NCBI GenBank assembly: GCA_017536545.1
Contig: JAFXHF010000023.1
Location: forward strand, 44,934 to 108,933
Source: a bacterium
GTDB taxonomy: Bacteria; Cyanobacteriota; Vampirovibrionia; Gastranaerophilales; Gastranaerophilaceae
Reading direction: 5' to 3'
DNA: 64,000 nucleotides
This document shows positions 8,894-17,538 of the stretch, one piece after another. The translations under genes were made by a program, and so were the position numbers. The notes beneath the pieces are model-generated. The model did not search any database, was not told the DNA's origin, and was given only the letters and a program-made list of their open reading frames with translations. Numbering within the stretch: position 1 is the first letter of the stretch; each line of letters starts with the position of its first letter.

Positions 8894-9115
8894 ATGGCAA
8901 AAAAAGTAACTTTAACACAACAAGAACAAATCGGTTTCGCAGCTGGAGAAATCTATAACTACTTACACGAAAACGGAACAACTTCATTTGCAAAAATGAA
9001 AAAAGAATTAGATCTTAAAGGCAACTTCGCAGACTTAGGTCTTGGCTGGTTAGCTAGAGAAGATAAAGTTGAAATTTCTCAAAAAGGACCTGCTGTAAAA
9101 ATTAGCTTGAGATAG
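8894..9115 (+). CDS. Winged helix-turn-helix protein (DUF2582 type)
   Basis: This 73-residue protein consists of a single small winged-helix domain. The segments AGEIYNYLHENG, LGLGWLAREDKVEI and the final KISLR match the DUF2582 family. An excellent ribosome site (GGAGG) precedes the ATG. It is divergent from the helicase gene and stands alone, with a terminator downstream. Its function is unknown; the fold suggests nucleic-acid or protein binding. The stop codon falls inside a tandem repeat that is listed separately. Confidence 0.8.
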   Translation: MAKKVTLTQQEQIGFAAGEIYNYLHENGTTSFAKMKKELDLKGNFADLGLGWLAREDKVEISQKGPAVKISLR

Positions 9116-9139
9116 TTTTGAGATAATTTTGAGATAGTT
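9107..9139 (+). repeat. Three tandem copies of an 11-bp unit
   Basis: The unit TTGAGATAGTT occurs at 9107-9117, 9118-9128 (one base changed to A) and 9129-9139. The first copy contains the stop codon of the winged-helix gene, so the array probably arose by slippage at the gene end. An operator role cannot be excluded. Confidence 0.8.
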
Positions 9140-9190
9140 TGTAAAATTTAAAACAAGTAAAAAGTAACCAGTTTACATTATATATATAGA

Positions 9191-9222
9191 AAAAGGTATT
9201 GCATCCGGAGCAATACCTTTTT
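9191..9222 (+). terminator. Rho-independent terminator after the winged-helix gene
   Basis: A 12-bp perfect stem (9191-9202 with 9210-9221) encloses a 7-base loop and ends in a T run. The A run on the other side would allow some function on the minus strand too. Confidence 0.85.
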
Positions 9223-9295
9223 CACATGATTAAAAAATAATTAAAAAAACGAAAATATCTTCCAATTTGTATTATTATAAACTTAGGAGATACTT

Positions 9296-10342
9296 ATGAA
9301 ATATAAAGATTACTATGAAACCCTAGGGGTAAAAAGAGAAGCTACAGATGCTGAAATTAAATCAGCATACAGAAAACTTGCTCGCAAATATCACCCAGAC
9401 GTAAATAAAACAAAAGAAGCAGAAGATAAATTCAAAGAAATAAATGAAGCCTATGAAGTACTAGGTGACAAACAAAAACGCCAAAGATACGATAGTTTAG
9501 GTGCAAATTGGCAAGGTGGTGCTGATTACACCCCACCTCCAGGATTTGAACATTTTAATTTTGGCGGAGGACAAGGCTATCAACAATTTAACTTCAACGG
9601 TCAAGATATGGGCGGATTTTCAGACTTTTTCAGCTCATTATTTGGCGATATGATGGGTGGAGCTGGTGCTGGTGCTCGTGGCGGATTCTCTGGATTTGAC
9701 TTTGGTGATATGGGACAAGCTAGTCAAGGTTACTCTAGACGTTCATCTGGTTGTAACTGCTCTTCAAAAAAATCTGAGGACTTAGATGTTACAAAAACTC
9801 TAAATGTTACAGCGAAAGATCTATTTTCATCTGACCCAATCACAGTAAAATTCAACGATATGAGAAAATGTACACAATGTCCAGGGGGTGGAGCTTTTTG
9901 TTCTGCTTGTGGTGGCACTGGAATTATCAATGAAAACAAATCTATAAAAGTTAAACTTCCTAAAGAAATCAAAGAAGGTCAAAAAATTAGACTAAAAGGA
10001 GAAGGTAAAACCGATGCTTATGGTCAAAAAGGTGATTTGTATTTAATTATCACTCCTAAAGATTCTGAATACGAAATTTCTGGCTCAGATTTAACAAAAG
10101 AAGTTGAAATCACACCACCAGAAGCCGTTTTAGGTTGTAAAAAAGAAATCCAAACTCTACACGGTAATATTGGTATCAAAATTCCAGAAATGACATCTTC
10201 TGGAAAAACACTAAGACTAAAAAACTTAGGTTTACCTAAAAAATCTGGGGGCTTTGGGAACCTAAATGCTAAAATAAAAATCGTCCTTCCTGAAAAACTT
10301 TCGCAAAAGGAAATCGATTTATACAAACAACTTAGCAAATAA
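9296..10342 (+). CDS. dnaJ: DnaJ/Hsp40 co-chaperone with reduced zinc region
   Basis: Residues 1-70 form a J domain with the HPD tripeptide at 33-35, followed by a Gly/Phe-rich linker (70-150). Two C-terminal substrate-binding domains end near residue 345. The zinc region of canonical DnaJ has four CxxCxGxG repeats. Here only C192-x2-C195 and C202-x2-C205 are left, enough for one zinc site, with a further Cys pair at 153 and 155. The protein is thus intermediate between class A and class B Hsp40s. It would stimulate DnaK and present clients. The start has AGGAG upstream; no dnaK or grpE is adjacent. Confidence 0.9.
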   Translation: MKYKDYYETLGVKREATDAEIKSAYRKLARKYHPDVNKTKEAEDKFKEINEAYEVLGDKQKRQRYDSLGANWQGGADYTPPPGFEHFNFGGGQGYQQFNFNGQDMGGFSDFFSSLFGDMMGGAGAGARGGFSGFDFGDMGQASQGYSRRSSGCNCSSKKSEDLDVTKTLNVTAKDLFSSDPITVKFNDMRKCTQCPGGGAFCSACGGTGIINENKSIKVKLPKEIKEGQKIRLKGEGKTDAYGQKGDLYLIITPKDSEYEISGSDLTKEVEITPPEAVLGCKKEIQTLHGNIGIKIPEMTSSGKTLRLKNLGLPKKSGGFGNLNAKIKIVLPEKLSQKEIDLYKQLSK

Positions 10343-10370
10343 AAAAGAGGCAATTAAGCCTCTTTTTTTA
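10341..10370. terminator. Bidirectional terminator between convergent genes
   Basis: GAGGC at 10347-10351 pairs with GCCTC at 10358-10362 around a 6-base loop. Flanking A and T runs lengthen the stem and give a U tail in both directions. It serves dnaJ on the plus strand and the minus-strand gene that ends at 10368. Confidence 0.85.
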
Positions 10371-10736
10371 TGCACTATAATCAATGAACGGATCTCTGAT
10401 TTGCCTGTCATCATTCATTTTCTTTGTCACAATATTTATATAATCTCTTAAAGTAATATCTTCTGGTTTTTTGTTTTTAGGGCCGAAAGTTTCAAGGAAC
10501 TGTTTTATACACCTTTTAGCATAGGGAGTTAATTTTTCTGTTTCTTTATCAAAGGCTTGATAATCAATCAAATCTGTTTTCATAACAAAATTAGGAGTAA
10601 CATTCCCTCTTAATTCACCATAATAAACAAGCTCTTCTGCAAAGTTTTTGCTTCTTATTGCAATTTTATTCCAAGCACTTGAAATATCTTTGGCTCTTGC
10701 TTGTAACAACGGCATATCTAAAGGTTTTACATACAT
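10368..10736 (-). CDS. Hypothetical protein, 122 aa
   Basis: I do not recognise this protein. The start at 10736 is chosen because AGGAGG lies seven bases upstream; a longer version from 10781 has no such site. It is a soluble, mixed-charge, mainly helical sequence with no signal peptide or membrane segment and one cysteine in the second half (KRCIKQFLETFG). It is a single-gene unit facing away from gcvT and ending at the shared terminator with dnaJ. It may be lineage-specific. Confidence 0.6.
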   Translation of the reverse strand: MYVKPLDMPLLQARAKDISSAWNKIAIRSKNFAEELVYYGELRGNVTPNFVMKTDLIDYQAFDKETEKLTPYAKRCIKQFLETFGPKNKKPEDITLRDYINIVTKKMNDDRQIRDPFIDYSA

Positions 10737-10903
10737 ACCATAACCTCCTAAACTAAAATAACCACACAAGTATAAAACCATAAAATTACAATCATAGCAT
10801 TACATTATTAAGATATATTTAGGCTTACACAGACAATATAAATATATTCTTGACATGCCCGCCATTTACGTGAAAAAATAGTATTATATTTGAGGGGGAT
10901 ATT

Positions 10904-12004
10904 ATGGTTAAAGAAACATATTTACACGACAAACACGTAGCACTAGGTGCAAAGATGATTGATTTTGGCGGATGGCACATGCCAGTTCAATATTCATCTA
11001 TTATTGACGAACACAAAACAGTAAGAGAAAACGTTGGTTTGTTCGATGTTTCGCATATGGGAGAAGTTTTTGTATCAGGAAAAGATGCAACAGACTTCTT
11101 AAACAAAATCGTACCTCAAGATATTACAAAACTTGATTACGAAAAAGCTGTTTATTGCCAATTACCGAAAGAAAATGGTGGTTTGATTGATGACTTAATC
11201 ATCTACAAATTAGGTATCGAAAGCTACCTTGTAATTTGTAACGCTTCAAGAGTTGATGAAGATATTAACTGGATTTCAAGAAATCAAAGAGGGTTTGATG
11301 TAGTTGTAGATAACCAATCTCACAATTACTCATTGCTTGCAATTCAAGGTCCAAAGGCAATCGATGTTGTTAGAAAAATGGGTTATGACATTGAAGATCA
11401 AAAATCTTTCACAATTAAACCTGCAACAATTGAAGGTATCAAACTTTTAGCTTCTCGTACAGGTTACACTGGAGAAGATGGTTTTGAACTTCTTGTTGAA
11501 AACAAATACGCAGAATTTTTATGGGATAAAGTTTTAGAAAAAGGTGCAGAATTTGGTATCAAACCTATCGGTTTAGGAGCTAGAGATACTCTAAGACTTG
11601 AAGCTGCACTTCACTTATACGGAAACGACTTAGACGAAGAAACCACTTCAATTGAAGCTGGTCTATCTTGGTCAATCCCAAAAGACAAAGTTGCAGACTA
11701 CAATGGCAAAGAAGTTATAATGAACCAAGTTGCAAATGGTGGAAACAAAAAACTCATCGGACTTGTAATGCTAGACAGAAATATCGCAAGACACGGTTAT
11801 GATGTTTACTTCAACGGAGAAAAAACAGGTGTTATCACAAGTGGTTGTGTTTCTCCAAGTACAGGTAAAAACATTGCACTTGCATATGTAAAAAATGACA
11901 AAGAAATTTGCACAGGTGCAACTGTTCAAGTTATGATTAGAGAAAAATTACACGATGCGGAAGTTGTAAAACGTCCATTCGTTCAAAAAAGAAACAAAGT
12001 ATAA
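10904..12004 (+). CDS. gcvT: Glycine cleavage system T protein (aminomethyltransferase)
   Basis: The 366 residues match GcvT from end to end: HMPVQYSSIIDEH near the start, FDVSHMGE, GYTGEDGFEL in the middle and GLGARDTLRLEAALHLYGND, then the C-terminal beta-barrel. GcvT moves the methylene group from the aminomethyl-lipoyl arm of GcvH to tetrahydrofolate and releases ammonia. GAGGGGG precedes the ATG. It heads a gcvT-gcvH-gcvPA operon with gaps of 24 bp and 1 bp. No glycine-riboswitch-like fold is obvious in the 120 bp upstream. Confidence 0.95.
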   Translation: MVKETYLHDKHVALGAKMIDFGGWHMPVQYSSIIDEHKTVRENVGLFDVSHMGEVFVSGKDATDFLNKIVPQDITKLDYEKAVYCQLPKENGGLIDDLIIYKLGIESYLVICNASRVDEDINWISRNQRGFDVVVDNQSHNYSLLAIQGPKAIDVVRKMGYDIEDQKSFTIKPATIEGIKLLASRTGYTGEDGFELLVENKYAEFLWDKVLEKGAEFGIKPIGLGARDTLRLEAALHLYGNDLDEETTSIEAGLSWSIPKDKVADYNGKEVIMNQVANGGNKKLIGLVMLDRNIARHGYDVYFNGEKTGVITSGCVSPSTGKNIALAYVKNDKEICTGATVQVMIREKLHDAEVVKRPFVQKRNKV

Positions 12005-12028
12005 AAGATATAAGAAAAGGAGAATAAA

Positions 12029-12403
12029 ATGAGTTTTACAGAAAATATTTTATGTACAAAATCTCACGAATTTGTTTTAAAAGGCGAACCAGCTATTGTT
12101 GGTTTAACTGATTATGCTATCGAACAATTAGGTGATATCGTATTCTTAGAATTACCAGAAGTTGGTGATGAATTTGCTAAAGGCGATACTTTTGCAAACA
12201 TTGAATCTGTAAAAGCTGCTTCTGAAATTTATATGCCAGTAAGTGGTAAAGTTGTTGAAGTGAACACTGCTTTGCTTGACGCTCCAGAAGCACTAAATGA
12301 AGATTGCTATGAAAACGGCTGGTTAGTAAAAATTGAAGCTACTGATGAAGCTGAATTCGAAGATTTAATGACATACGCAGATTACAAAGAAGAATTGGAA
12401 TAA
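12029..12403 (+). CDS. gcvH: Glycine cleavage system H protein
   Basis: This 124-residue carrier has the lipoylation site lysine in [13 protein letters not shown], about residue 62, and the family features [19 protein letters not shown] and [13 protein letters not shown]. The lipoyl arm shuttles the aminomethyl group between the P and T proteins. A clear AGGAG site lies before the ATG, and the stop is one base before gcvPA. Confidence 0.95.
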   Translation: MSFTENILCTKSHEFVLKGEPAIVGLTDYAIEQLGDIVFLELPEVGDEFAKGDTFANIESVKAASEIYMPVSGKVVEVNTALLDAPEALNEDCYENGWLVKIEATDEAEFEDLMTYADYKEELE

Positions 12404-12404
12404 A

Positions 12405-13649
12405 ATGAAGAACTTTTTAGTACACAACGAAGAAACTACACAACAAATGTGTAAAGAAATTGGGATTAGCACAGTAGAAGATTTATTCTCACAAATCCCT
12501 CAATCAGCAAGAATGGCAGAATTAAAATTACCAGAAGGTTTATCAGAAATGGAAACCCAAAAGGTAGTTAAATCACTTGCTAACTCTAACAAAACAGATT
12601 ATGCAATCTTTGCAGGTGGCGGAATTTATAACAAGTTTGTTCCAGCTTGCATCGGACAAGTTGCAAGTCGATTTGAATTTAATACAGCATACACTCCGTA
12701 CCAACCAGAAATTTCTCAAGGTACATTGCAAGTTATGTACGAATTCCAAACAATGATTTGCAGATTAACAGGAATGGACGTAGCTAACGCAACTGTTTAT
12801 GATGGTGGTACAGCTTGTGCTGAAGCTATTTTAATGGCTTGCAGAGTTGCAAAAAAATACAAAGTGTGTGTACTTAATTCACTAAATCCAGAATACAAAA
12901 AAATCATCGAAACATATACATATTCTCAAGGTATTGAAATTGATTGGGTTGATGAAATCCCTTCAACAACTAGTGATTATGCTTGCGTTTTAATTCAAAC
13001 ACCAAACTACTATGGTGAAATTATAGAACCAAAAGCGGTTGATTGTTTACTTGTTGTATGTAGCGATATTTCAACAATGTCAATTCTAAAACCACCATCA
13101 GAATATGGTGCAGATATTGTTGTTGGTGATATCCAAACTTTAGGTATCCCTATGAACTTTGGTGGCCCATCTGCTGGTTATATGGCTTGTCGTGAAAAAC
13201 TTATGCGTCAAATGCCTGGAAGACTAGCTGGTAGAACTGTTGATAAAGACGGTAAACAAGCATTTTGTTTAACTATCCAAACTCGTGAACAACATATCAA
13301 ACGTGAAAAAGCAACAAGTAATATTTGCTCAAACCAAGCTCTAATTGGTTTGTGTGCAACACTTTACTTATCTGTAATGGGTGAAAAAGGCTTTAAACAA
13401 GCTGGTTATCTATCAGCTAAAAATGCACATACTTTATCTGAAAAACTTTCAGCAAAAGGTATTAAAACATTAAATAAAAATTTCTTCAATGAATTTACTA
13501 TTGAAGTTGAAAATGCAGACAAATTCCTAGCTAAGCTAAAAGAAAACAAAATCATTGGCGGTATAAAAATTGATGATAAAAAAGTTCTTGTAGCAACAAC
13601 TGAAATGAATTCAAATGAAGAAATTGATAAATACGTTTCACTTGTATAA
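12405..13649 (+). CDS. gcvPA: Glycine dehydrogenase (decarboxylating) subunit 1
   Basis: The 414 residues match the N-terminal half-type P protein. Diagnostic stretches are FAGGGIYNKFVPA, TAYTPYQPEISQGTLQ, DGGTACAEA and GDIQTLGIPMNFGGP. In organisms with split P proteins this subunit works with GcvPB, which carries the pyridoxal-phosphate lysine. GcvPB is normally encoded immediately downstream, but here the operon ends in a strong terminator and ftsH follows. The partner must be elsewhere, outside this window. Confidence 0.93.
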   Translation: MKNFLVHNEETTQQMCKEIGISTVEDLFSQIPQSARMAELKLPEGLSEMETQKVVKSLANSNKTDYAIFAGGGIYNKFVPACIGQVASRFEFNTAYTPYQPEISQGTLQVMYEFQTMICRLTGMDVANATVYDGGTACAEAILMACRVAKKYKVCVLNSLNPEYKKIIETYTYSQGIEIDWVDEIPSTTSDYACVLIQTPNYYGEIIEPKAVDCLLVVCSDISTMSILKPPSEYGADIVVGDIQTLGIPMNFGGPSAGYMACREKLMRQMPGRLAGRTVDKDGKQAFCLTIQTREQHIKREKATSNICSNQALIGLCATLYLSVMGEKGFKQAGYLSAKNAHTLSEKLSAKGIKTLNKNFFNEFTIEVENADKFLAKLKENKIIGGIKIDDKKVLVATTEMNSNEEIDKYVSLV

Positions 13650-13670
13650 TTAGTCAAAACTTATTTACAA

Positions 13671-13699
13671 AAAAGACTGATATTTTATCAGTCTTTTTT
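13671..13699 (+). terminator. Strong terminator of the gcv operon
   Basis: A 12-bp perfect stem (13671-13682 with 13686-13697) around a 3-base loop runs into six Ts. It separates gcvPA from ftsH. A TATAAT box at 13734-13739 just downstream probably starts the ftsH transcript. Confidence 0.9.
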
Positions 13700-13779
13700 G
13701 TTTTTACCCACTTTATTTTTCGACTTTTTAAGGTATAATTTAAGTACGAGAGTTTAATATATTTGAAAGGTTATTTTAC

Positions 13780-15687
13780 ATGAACAAAAGTCAATCATTG
13801 GGGATGTACGTAATTTTAGCTATCGTTGTACTTGTTTTTATGTCTACTATTTTTATGACAGGACAAACAACAAATACAACAGAAATTTCGTACACAAATT
13901 TCTTACAAAGACTTGAAAACAAAGAGTTTTCAAAGATTGAAAAATACGAAGATATGCTTATTGCAGTACCTACAAAACAACCTGCACTAGAAAAAGCAGC
14001 AAAAGAAGGAAAAACAAAAAATACAGTATCTCCATTTTTGACACCTGATAACAAAAATGTACAAGCACCTTTATACCAATATAAAGTTCAAGTTCCAGCA
14101 AAAGACGAAACTTTATTAACTAAATTAAACGAATCAGGTGCAGATATTACAGTAAAAAAAGCTCCTGAGTCAAATCAAATAGCAGGTAATATCGGAACAT
14201 TTATAATTATTTTATTTGCAGTGATTTCACTAGGCCTGATGATAAAAGCAATTCAAGCTGGTGGTTCTCAAGCAATGTCTTTTGGGAAAAGCAAAGCTAA
14301 AATGCTTTTAGATTCAAAAGTAAAAACAACTTTCAATGATGTTGCTGGTATTGACGAAGAGAAAAAAGAACTTGAAGAAATCGTTGACTTTTTGAAAAAC
14401 GGCGAAAAATATATGAAACTTGGAGCAAAAATTCCAAAAGGTGTTCTACTTGTTGGCCCTCCAGGTACAGGTAAAACATTGATGGCTAAAGCTGTAGCTG
14501 GCGAAGCTAGCGTACCATTTTTCTCAATTTCAGGTTCAGATTTCGTTGAAATGTTTGTCGGTGTTGGTGCAAGCCGTGTTAGAGATTTATTCGAACAAGC
14601 TAAAAAACATCAACCTTGTATAATCTTCATTGACGAAATCGATGCAGTTGGTCGTCAACGTGGTGCTGGTTTAGGTGGCGGACACGATGAAAGAGAACAA
14701 ACACTTAACCAATTGTTGGTTGAAATGGATGGTTTTGATGTTAATACAAATATCATCGTAATTGCAGCAACTAACAGACCTGACATTTTAGATAACGCAC
14801 TTTTAAGACCAGGTAGATTTGATAGACAAATTTATATCAACGCTCCTGACGTTAAAGGTAGAGAACAAATCTTAGAAGTTCACGCTAAAAATAAAAAATT
14901 AGACAAAGATGTAGATTTAAAAATTCTTGCAAAACGTACCCCAGGCTTTACTGGTGCAGATTTGCAAAACCTATTAAACGAATCAGCACTTCTTGCAGCT
15001 CGCAATAACGAATCAAAAATTACAATGGAAGATGTTGATAAATCAATTGATAGAGTTGTTGCAGGTGTTGAAAAACGTAGCAAAGTTATGACTGATGCAG
15101 ATAAAGAATTAACATCATACCATGAAGTTGGCCACGCATTAATTGATAAATTATTACCAGATGCAAATGAATTACATAAAGTTTCAATTATTCCACGAGG
15201 AATGGCACTTGGTGTAACTTGGACAAGACCAAAAGATGAAACTGTTCACGTAAGCAAAGCTAAATTATTAGCTAAAATCGCAGTATCATTAGGCGGACGT
15301 GCAGCAGAAGAGATTGTTTATGGTAAAGAAAACGTAAGCACAGGTGCATCTCAAGACCTTAAAAACGTTACTGATATGGCTCGTAAGATGGTTACAGCTT
15401 GGGGTATGTCAGAAAAATTAGGTAACATGGCTTACGGCAAAAACCAAGAAAACGTATTTATGGGTAGAGATTTCGGACACCAAAGAGATTACTCTGAACA
15501 AATTGCTTACGAAATCGACCAAGAAATTAAACGTATCGTTGATGAAAGATATGAATTAGCTAAACGCTTACTTTCTGAAAATCGTGATATGTTAGAAAGA
15601 ATTTCTAAAGAACTTCTTGAAAAAGAAACTATCGACGAAAAAGAATTCGAACAAATTATGGAAACAGTGAAAAGTGAAAGAGCTTAA
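13780..15687 (+). CDS. ftsH: ATP-dependent zinc metalloprotease FtsH
   Basis: This 635-residue membrane protease has the usual order. There is a membrane segment at about 10-26, a periplasmic loop, and a second membrane segment at about 137-157. The AAA+ domain has Walker [10 protein letters not shown] at 225-233, Walker [10 protein letters not shown] at 281-289 and an SRH region around [18 protein letters not shown]. The peptidase zinc motif HEVGH is at 448-452. FtsH degrades damaged or unassembled membrane proteins and some soluble regulators. A TATAAT box lies 41 bp before the ATG. The end overlaps the next gene by 14 bp, so two further genes are probably on the same transcript. Confidence 0.97.
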   Translation: MNKSQSLGMYVILAIVVLVFMSTIFMTGQTTNTTEISYTNFLQRLENKEFSKIEKYEDMLIAVPTKQPALEKAAKEGKTKNTVSPFLTPDNKNVQAPLYQYKVQVPAKDETLLTKLNESGADITVKKAPESNQIAGNIGTFIIILFAVISLGLMIKAIQAGGSQAMSFGKSKAKMLLDSKVKTTFNDVAGIDEEKKELEEIVDFLKNGEKYMKLGAKIPKGVLLVGPPGTGKTLMAKAVAGEASVPFFSISGSDFVEMFVGVGASRVRDLFEQAKKHQPCIIFIDEIDAVGRQRGAGLGGGHDEREQTLNQLLVEMDGFDVNTNIIVIAATNRPDILDNALLRPGRFDRQIYINAPDVKGREQILEVHAKNKKLDKDVDLKILAKRTPGFTGADLQNLLNESALLAARNNESKITMEDVDKSIDRVVAGVEKRSKVMTDADKELTSYHEVGHALIDKLLPDANELHKVSIIPRGMALGVTWTRPKDETVHVSKAKLLAKIAVSLGGRAAEEIVYGKENVSTGASQDLKNVTDMARKMVTAWGMSEKLGNMAYGKNQENVFMGRDFGHQRDYSEQIAYEIDQEIKRIVDERYELAKRLLSENRDMLERISKELLEKETIDEKEFEQIMETVKSERA

Positions 15688-16399
15688 TATCACCAAAAAT
15701 TCAAAACTTTTTGCATTGGGGGTAGGGATAAATTCTACCCCTGATGTTTTAACAACAGCTCAAAACGCTGAATGTGATATTATTGCTTTAAAATTTGAAA
15801 CTCTTGAAGATATAAAACTTTTACCAAATATTCTTAAACAAATTACTAAACCGCTTATGATTTGTGGAACTGGCGATGACGAGGTAGATAAAATTTTATT
15901 GCCTAAAATTATGCAAAATCTTGATAGAGAATGCATAATATCTAATGCTAATGAACAAACTTATAAACAAATAATACCTGACGTGATTAAAGGAAACCAT
16001 CATATAATCCTAAAAAGCCCAATTGATATAAATTTAGCTAAAGAATTAAATATCTTATCAGTTGATATGGGGTTAGATAAATCAAAAATAATTATGAATA
16101 CTGATATTGGTGGGTTAGGATACGGTTATGAATACGGATTTAGTATAATGGAAAAAGTTATCCAAGAAGGGGAAAAAGGGGATGAATACTTAGAGTTCCC
16201 ATTATTTTCAGAAGCTTCAACAGAATCCTTAAAAACAAAAGAAGCTCGTTCTTCAGATTTTTCAGCAAGTTATGGACAATTAGAAGATAGAGCAAAAACA
16301 ATTGAACTGTCAGCTTGTGCTGGTATTATAGCAGCTGGAGCAAATATAATTATGGTGAATATACCTGAAAACATTTCAATATTGAAAGGTCTGGTGTAA
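15674..16399 (+). CDS. Corrinoid iron-sulfur protein small subunit homologue (AcsD/CdhD-like)
   Basis: The 241 residues resemble the TIM-barrel small subunit of the corrinoid Fe-S protein. The clearest pieces are [19 protein letters not shown], which matches the conserved GALGYG-EYTYS region, and the C-terminal [19 protein letters not shown], which matches the AGAD-hPEA end. The family is usually about 310 residues, so roughly 60 N-terminal residues are missing. The GTG start overlaps ftsH by 14 bp and no good ribosome site is seen, so it probably relies on translational coupling. The large-subunit homologue follows after 2 bp. The usual partners, CO dehydrogenase/acetyl-CoA synthase, are not in the window. 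Confidence 0.8.
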   Translation: MKELNITKNSKLFALGVGINSTPDVLTTAQNAECDIIALKFETLEDIKLLPNILKQITKPLMICGTGDDEVDKILLPKIMQNLDRECIISNANEQTYKQIIPDVIKGNHHIILKSPIDINLAKELNILSVDMGLDKSKIIMNTDIGGLGYGYEYGFSIMEKVIQEGEKGDEYLEFPLFSEASTESLKTKEARSSDFSASYGQLEDRAKTIELSACAGIIAAGANIIMVNIPENISILKGLV

Positions 16400-16401
16400 A
16401 T

Positions 16402-17538
16402 ATGGAAATGACAGGATTACAAATTTTCAAATATTTACCAGCAGCAAAAAAAGAAGAACATTTAAATTGCAAAGAATGTGGATGTCCAACCTGTATGGCT
16501 TTTGCCCTAAAACTTGCAAAACAAAATATTGATATAGAAAAATGTCCACACGCAAAAGAAGAACTCAAAGAGCTATACTCTCATAGCATTAAACACCCAC
16601 AAAAAACTATTGAAATAAAAGGGTTAAAAATTGGGGGCGAAAATGTTTTATACCGTCACGAAAAAACATTCATAAACCCAACAACTTTAGCAGTTATAAT
16701 TGATTGCAATAACTCCAACTATAAAGAACAAATTAAAAGAGTTGATAACTTTGAAATCAAAGGTGTTAACCAAATGTTTGGTGTTGATTTAATCATTTTG
16801 AAAAACTATTCAAATAAAGAACTTCCAACTCTAAAGGTTAATACAATTACTCTTGAAGAATATGAAAAACTTGAAATTTTAAATATTAAAAACTCAGATT
16901 TTAAAACTACCAAAGAAATTCTTATATCAACAAGAGAAAAAGCTATCATTGAAAAAGATGACAATTTTTCTAATCCTGTTGCGGTTTGGATGGGAGCAAA
17001 TGATAAATTTACAATATCAGCTCAAGCAAGTTTTTATATTTGTAAATATGCCAATATGTTAATCTTTGAAGAGTTTGACGAAGCAATGTTTGCAACGCTG
17101 ATATCACTTCGCCAGAATATTTATACTGATCCGCAAAAACCACTACAAGTTGAATCTAATTTATATGAATTTAAAGAGCCTAAAGAGAATTCTATCATAT
17201 TTTTAACCACAAACTTTGCATTGACCTTTTTTGCAGTTGCAAACGAATTAGAAAACATTGATGTTCCATCTTATTTGATTGTAATTCCAGCTGACGGAAT
17301 GAGCGTTTTAACAGCTTGGTCTGCTGAAAAATTTACTGCAAATATTGTTTCAAAAACTATCGATAAACTACAAATAAGAGAAAAACTAACAACACGAAAA
17401 ATTATTATCCCTGGGCTTTTGGCACATATGACAGATGAATTAAAAGAAGCTGTACCTGATTTTGAGTTTATTGTTGGAACTCACGAAGCTACGGCCATTA
17501 GAGAATTTGTTAAAAACTTAACCGCAAATAAATTATAG
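16402..17538 (+). CDS. Corrinoid iron-sulfur protein large subunit homologue (AcsC/CdhE-like)
   Basis: The N terminus binds a predicted [4Fe-4S] cluster through C23, C26, C31 and C48, the exact C-x2-C-x4-C-x16-C spacing of the CFeSP large subunit. Next comes a TIM barrel that begins with KIGGENVLYRHEKTF, a highly diagnostic AcsC stretch. The C-terminal half has the corrinoid-binding Rossmann-like part with LTAWSAEKFTA and IIIPGLLAHM. Family proteins carry a methyl group on cobalamin between methyl-tetrahydrofolate and acetyl-CoA synthase. At 378 residues it is about 65 shorter than usual, mostly in the barrel. With the small subunit it forms an orphan pair whose methyl acceptor is unknown. 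Confidence 0.83.
   Translation: MEMTGLQIFKYLPAAKKEEHLNCKECGCPTCMAFALKLAKQNIDIEKCPHAKEELKELYSHSIKHPQKTIEIKGLKIGGENVLYRHEKTFINPTTLAVIIDCNNSNYKEQIKRVDNFEIKGVNQMFGVDLIILKNYSNKELPTLKVNTITLEEYEKLEILNIKNSDFKTTKEILISTREKAIIEKDDNFSNPVAVWMGANDKFTISAQASFYICKYANMLIFEEFDEAMFATLISLRQNIYTDPQKPLQVESNLYEFKEPKENSIIFLTTNFALTFFAVANELENIDVPSYLIVIPADGMSVLTAWSAEKFTANIVSKTIDKLQIREKLTTRKIIIPGLLAHMTDELKEAVPDFEFIVGTHEATAIREFVKNLTANKL

Noticed and set aside
10850..10887. TTGACA at 10850-10855 with TATTAT at 10882-10887 as a gcvT promoter
   Set aside because: The spacer is 26 bp, too long for a sigma70-type promoter, and no good -10 box lies at 16-18 bp.
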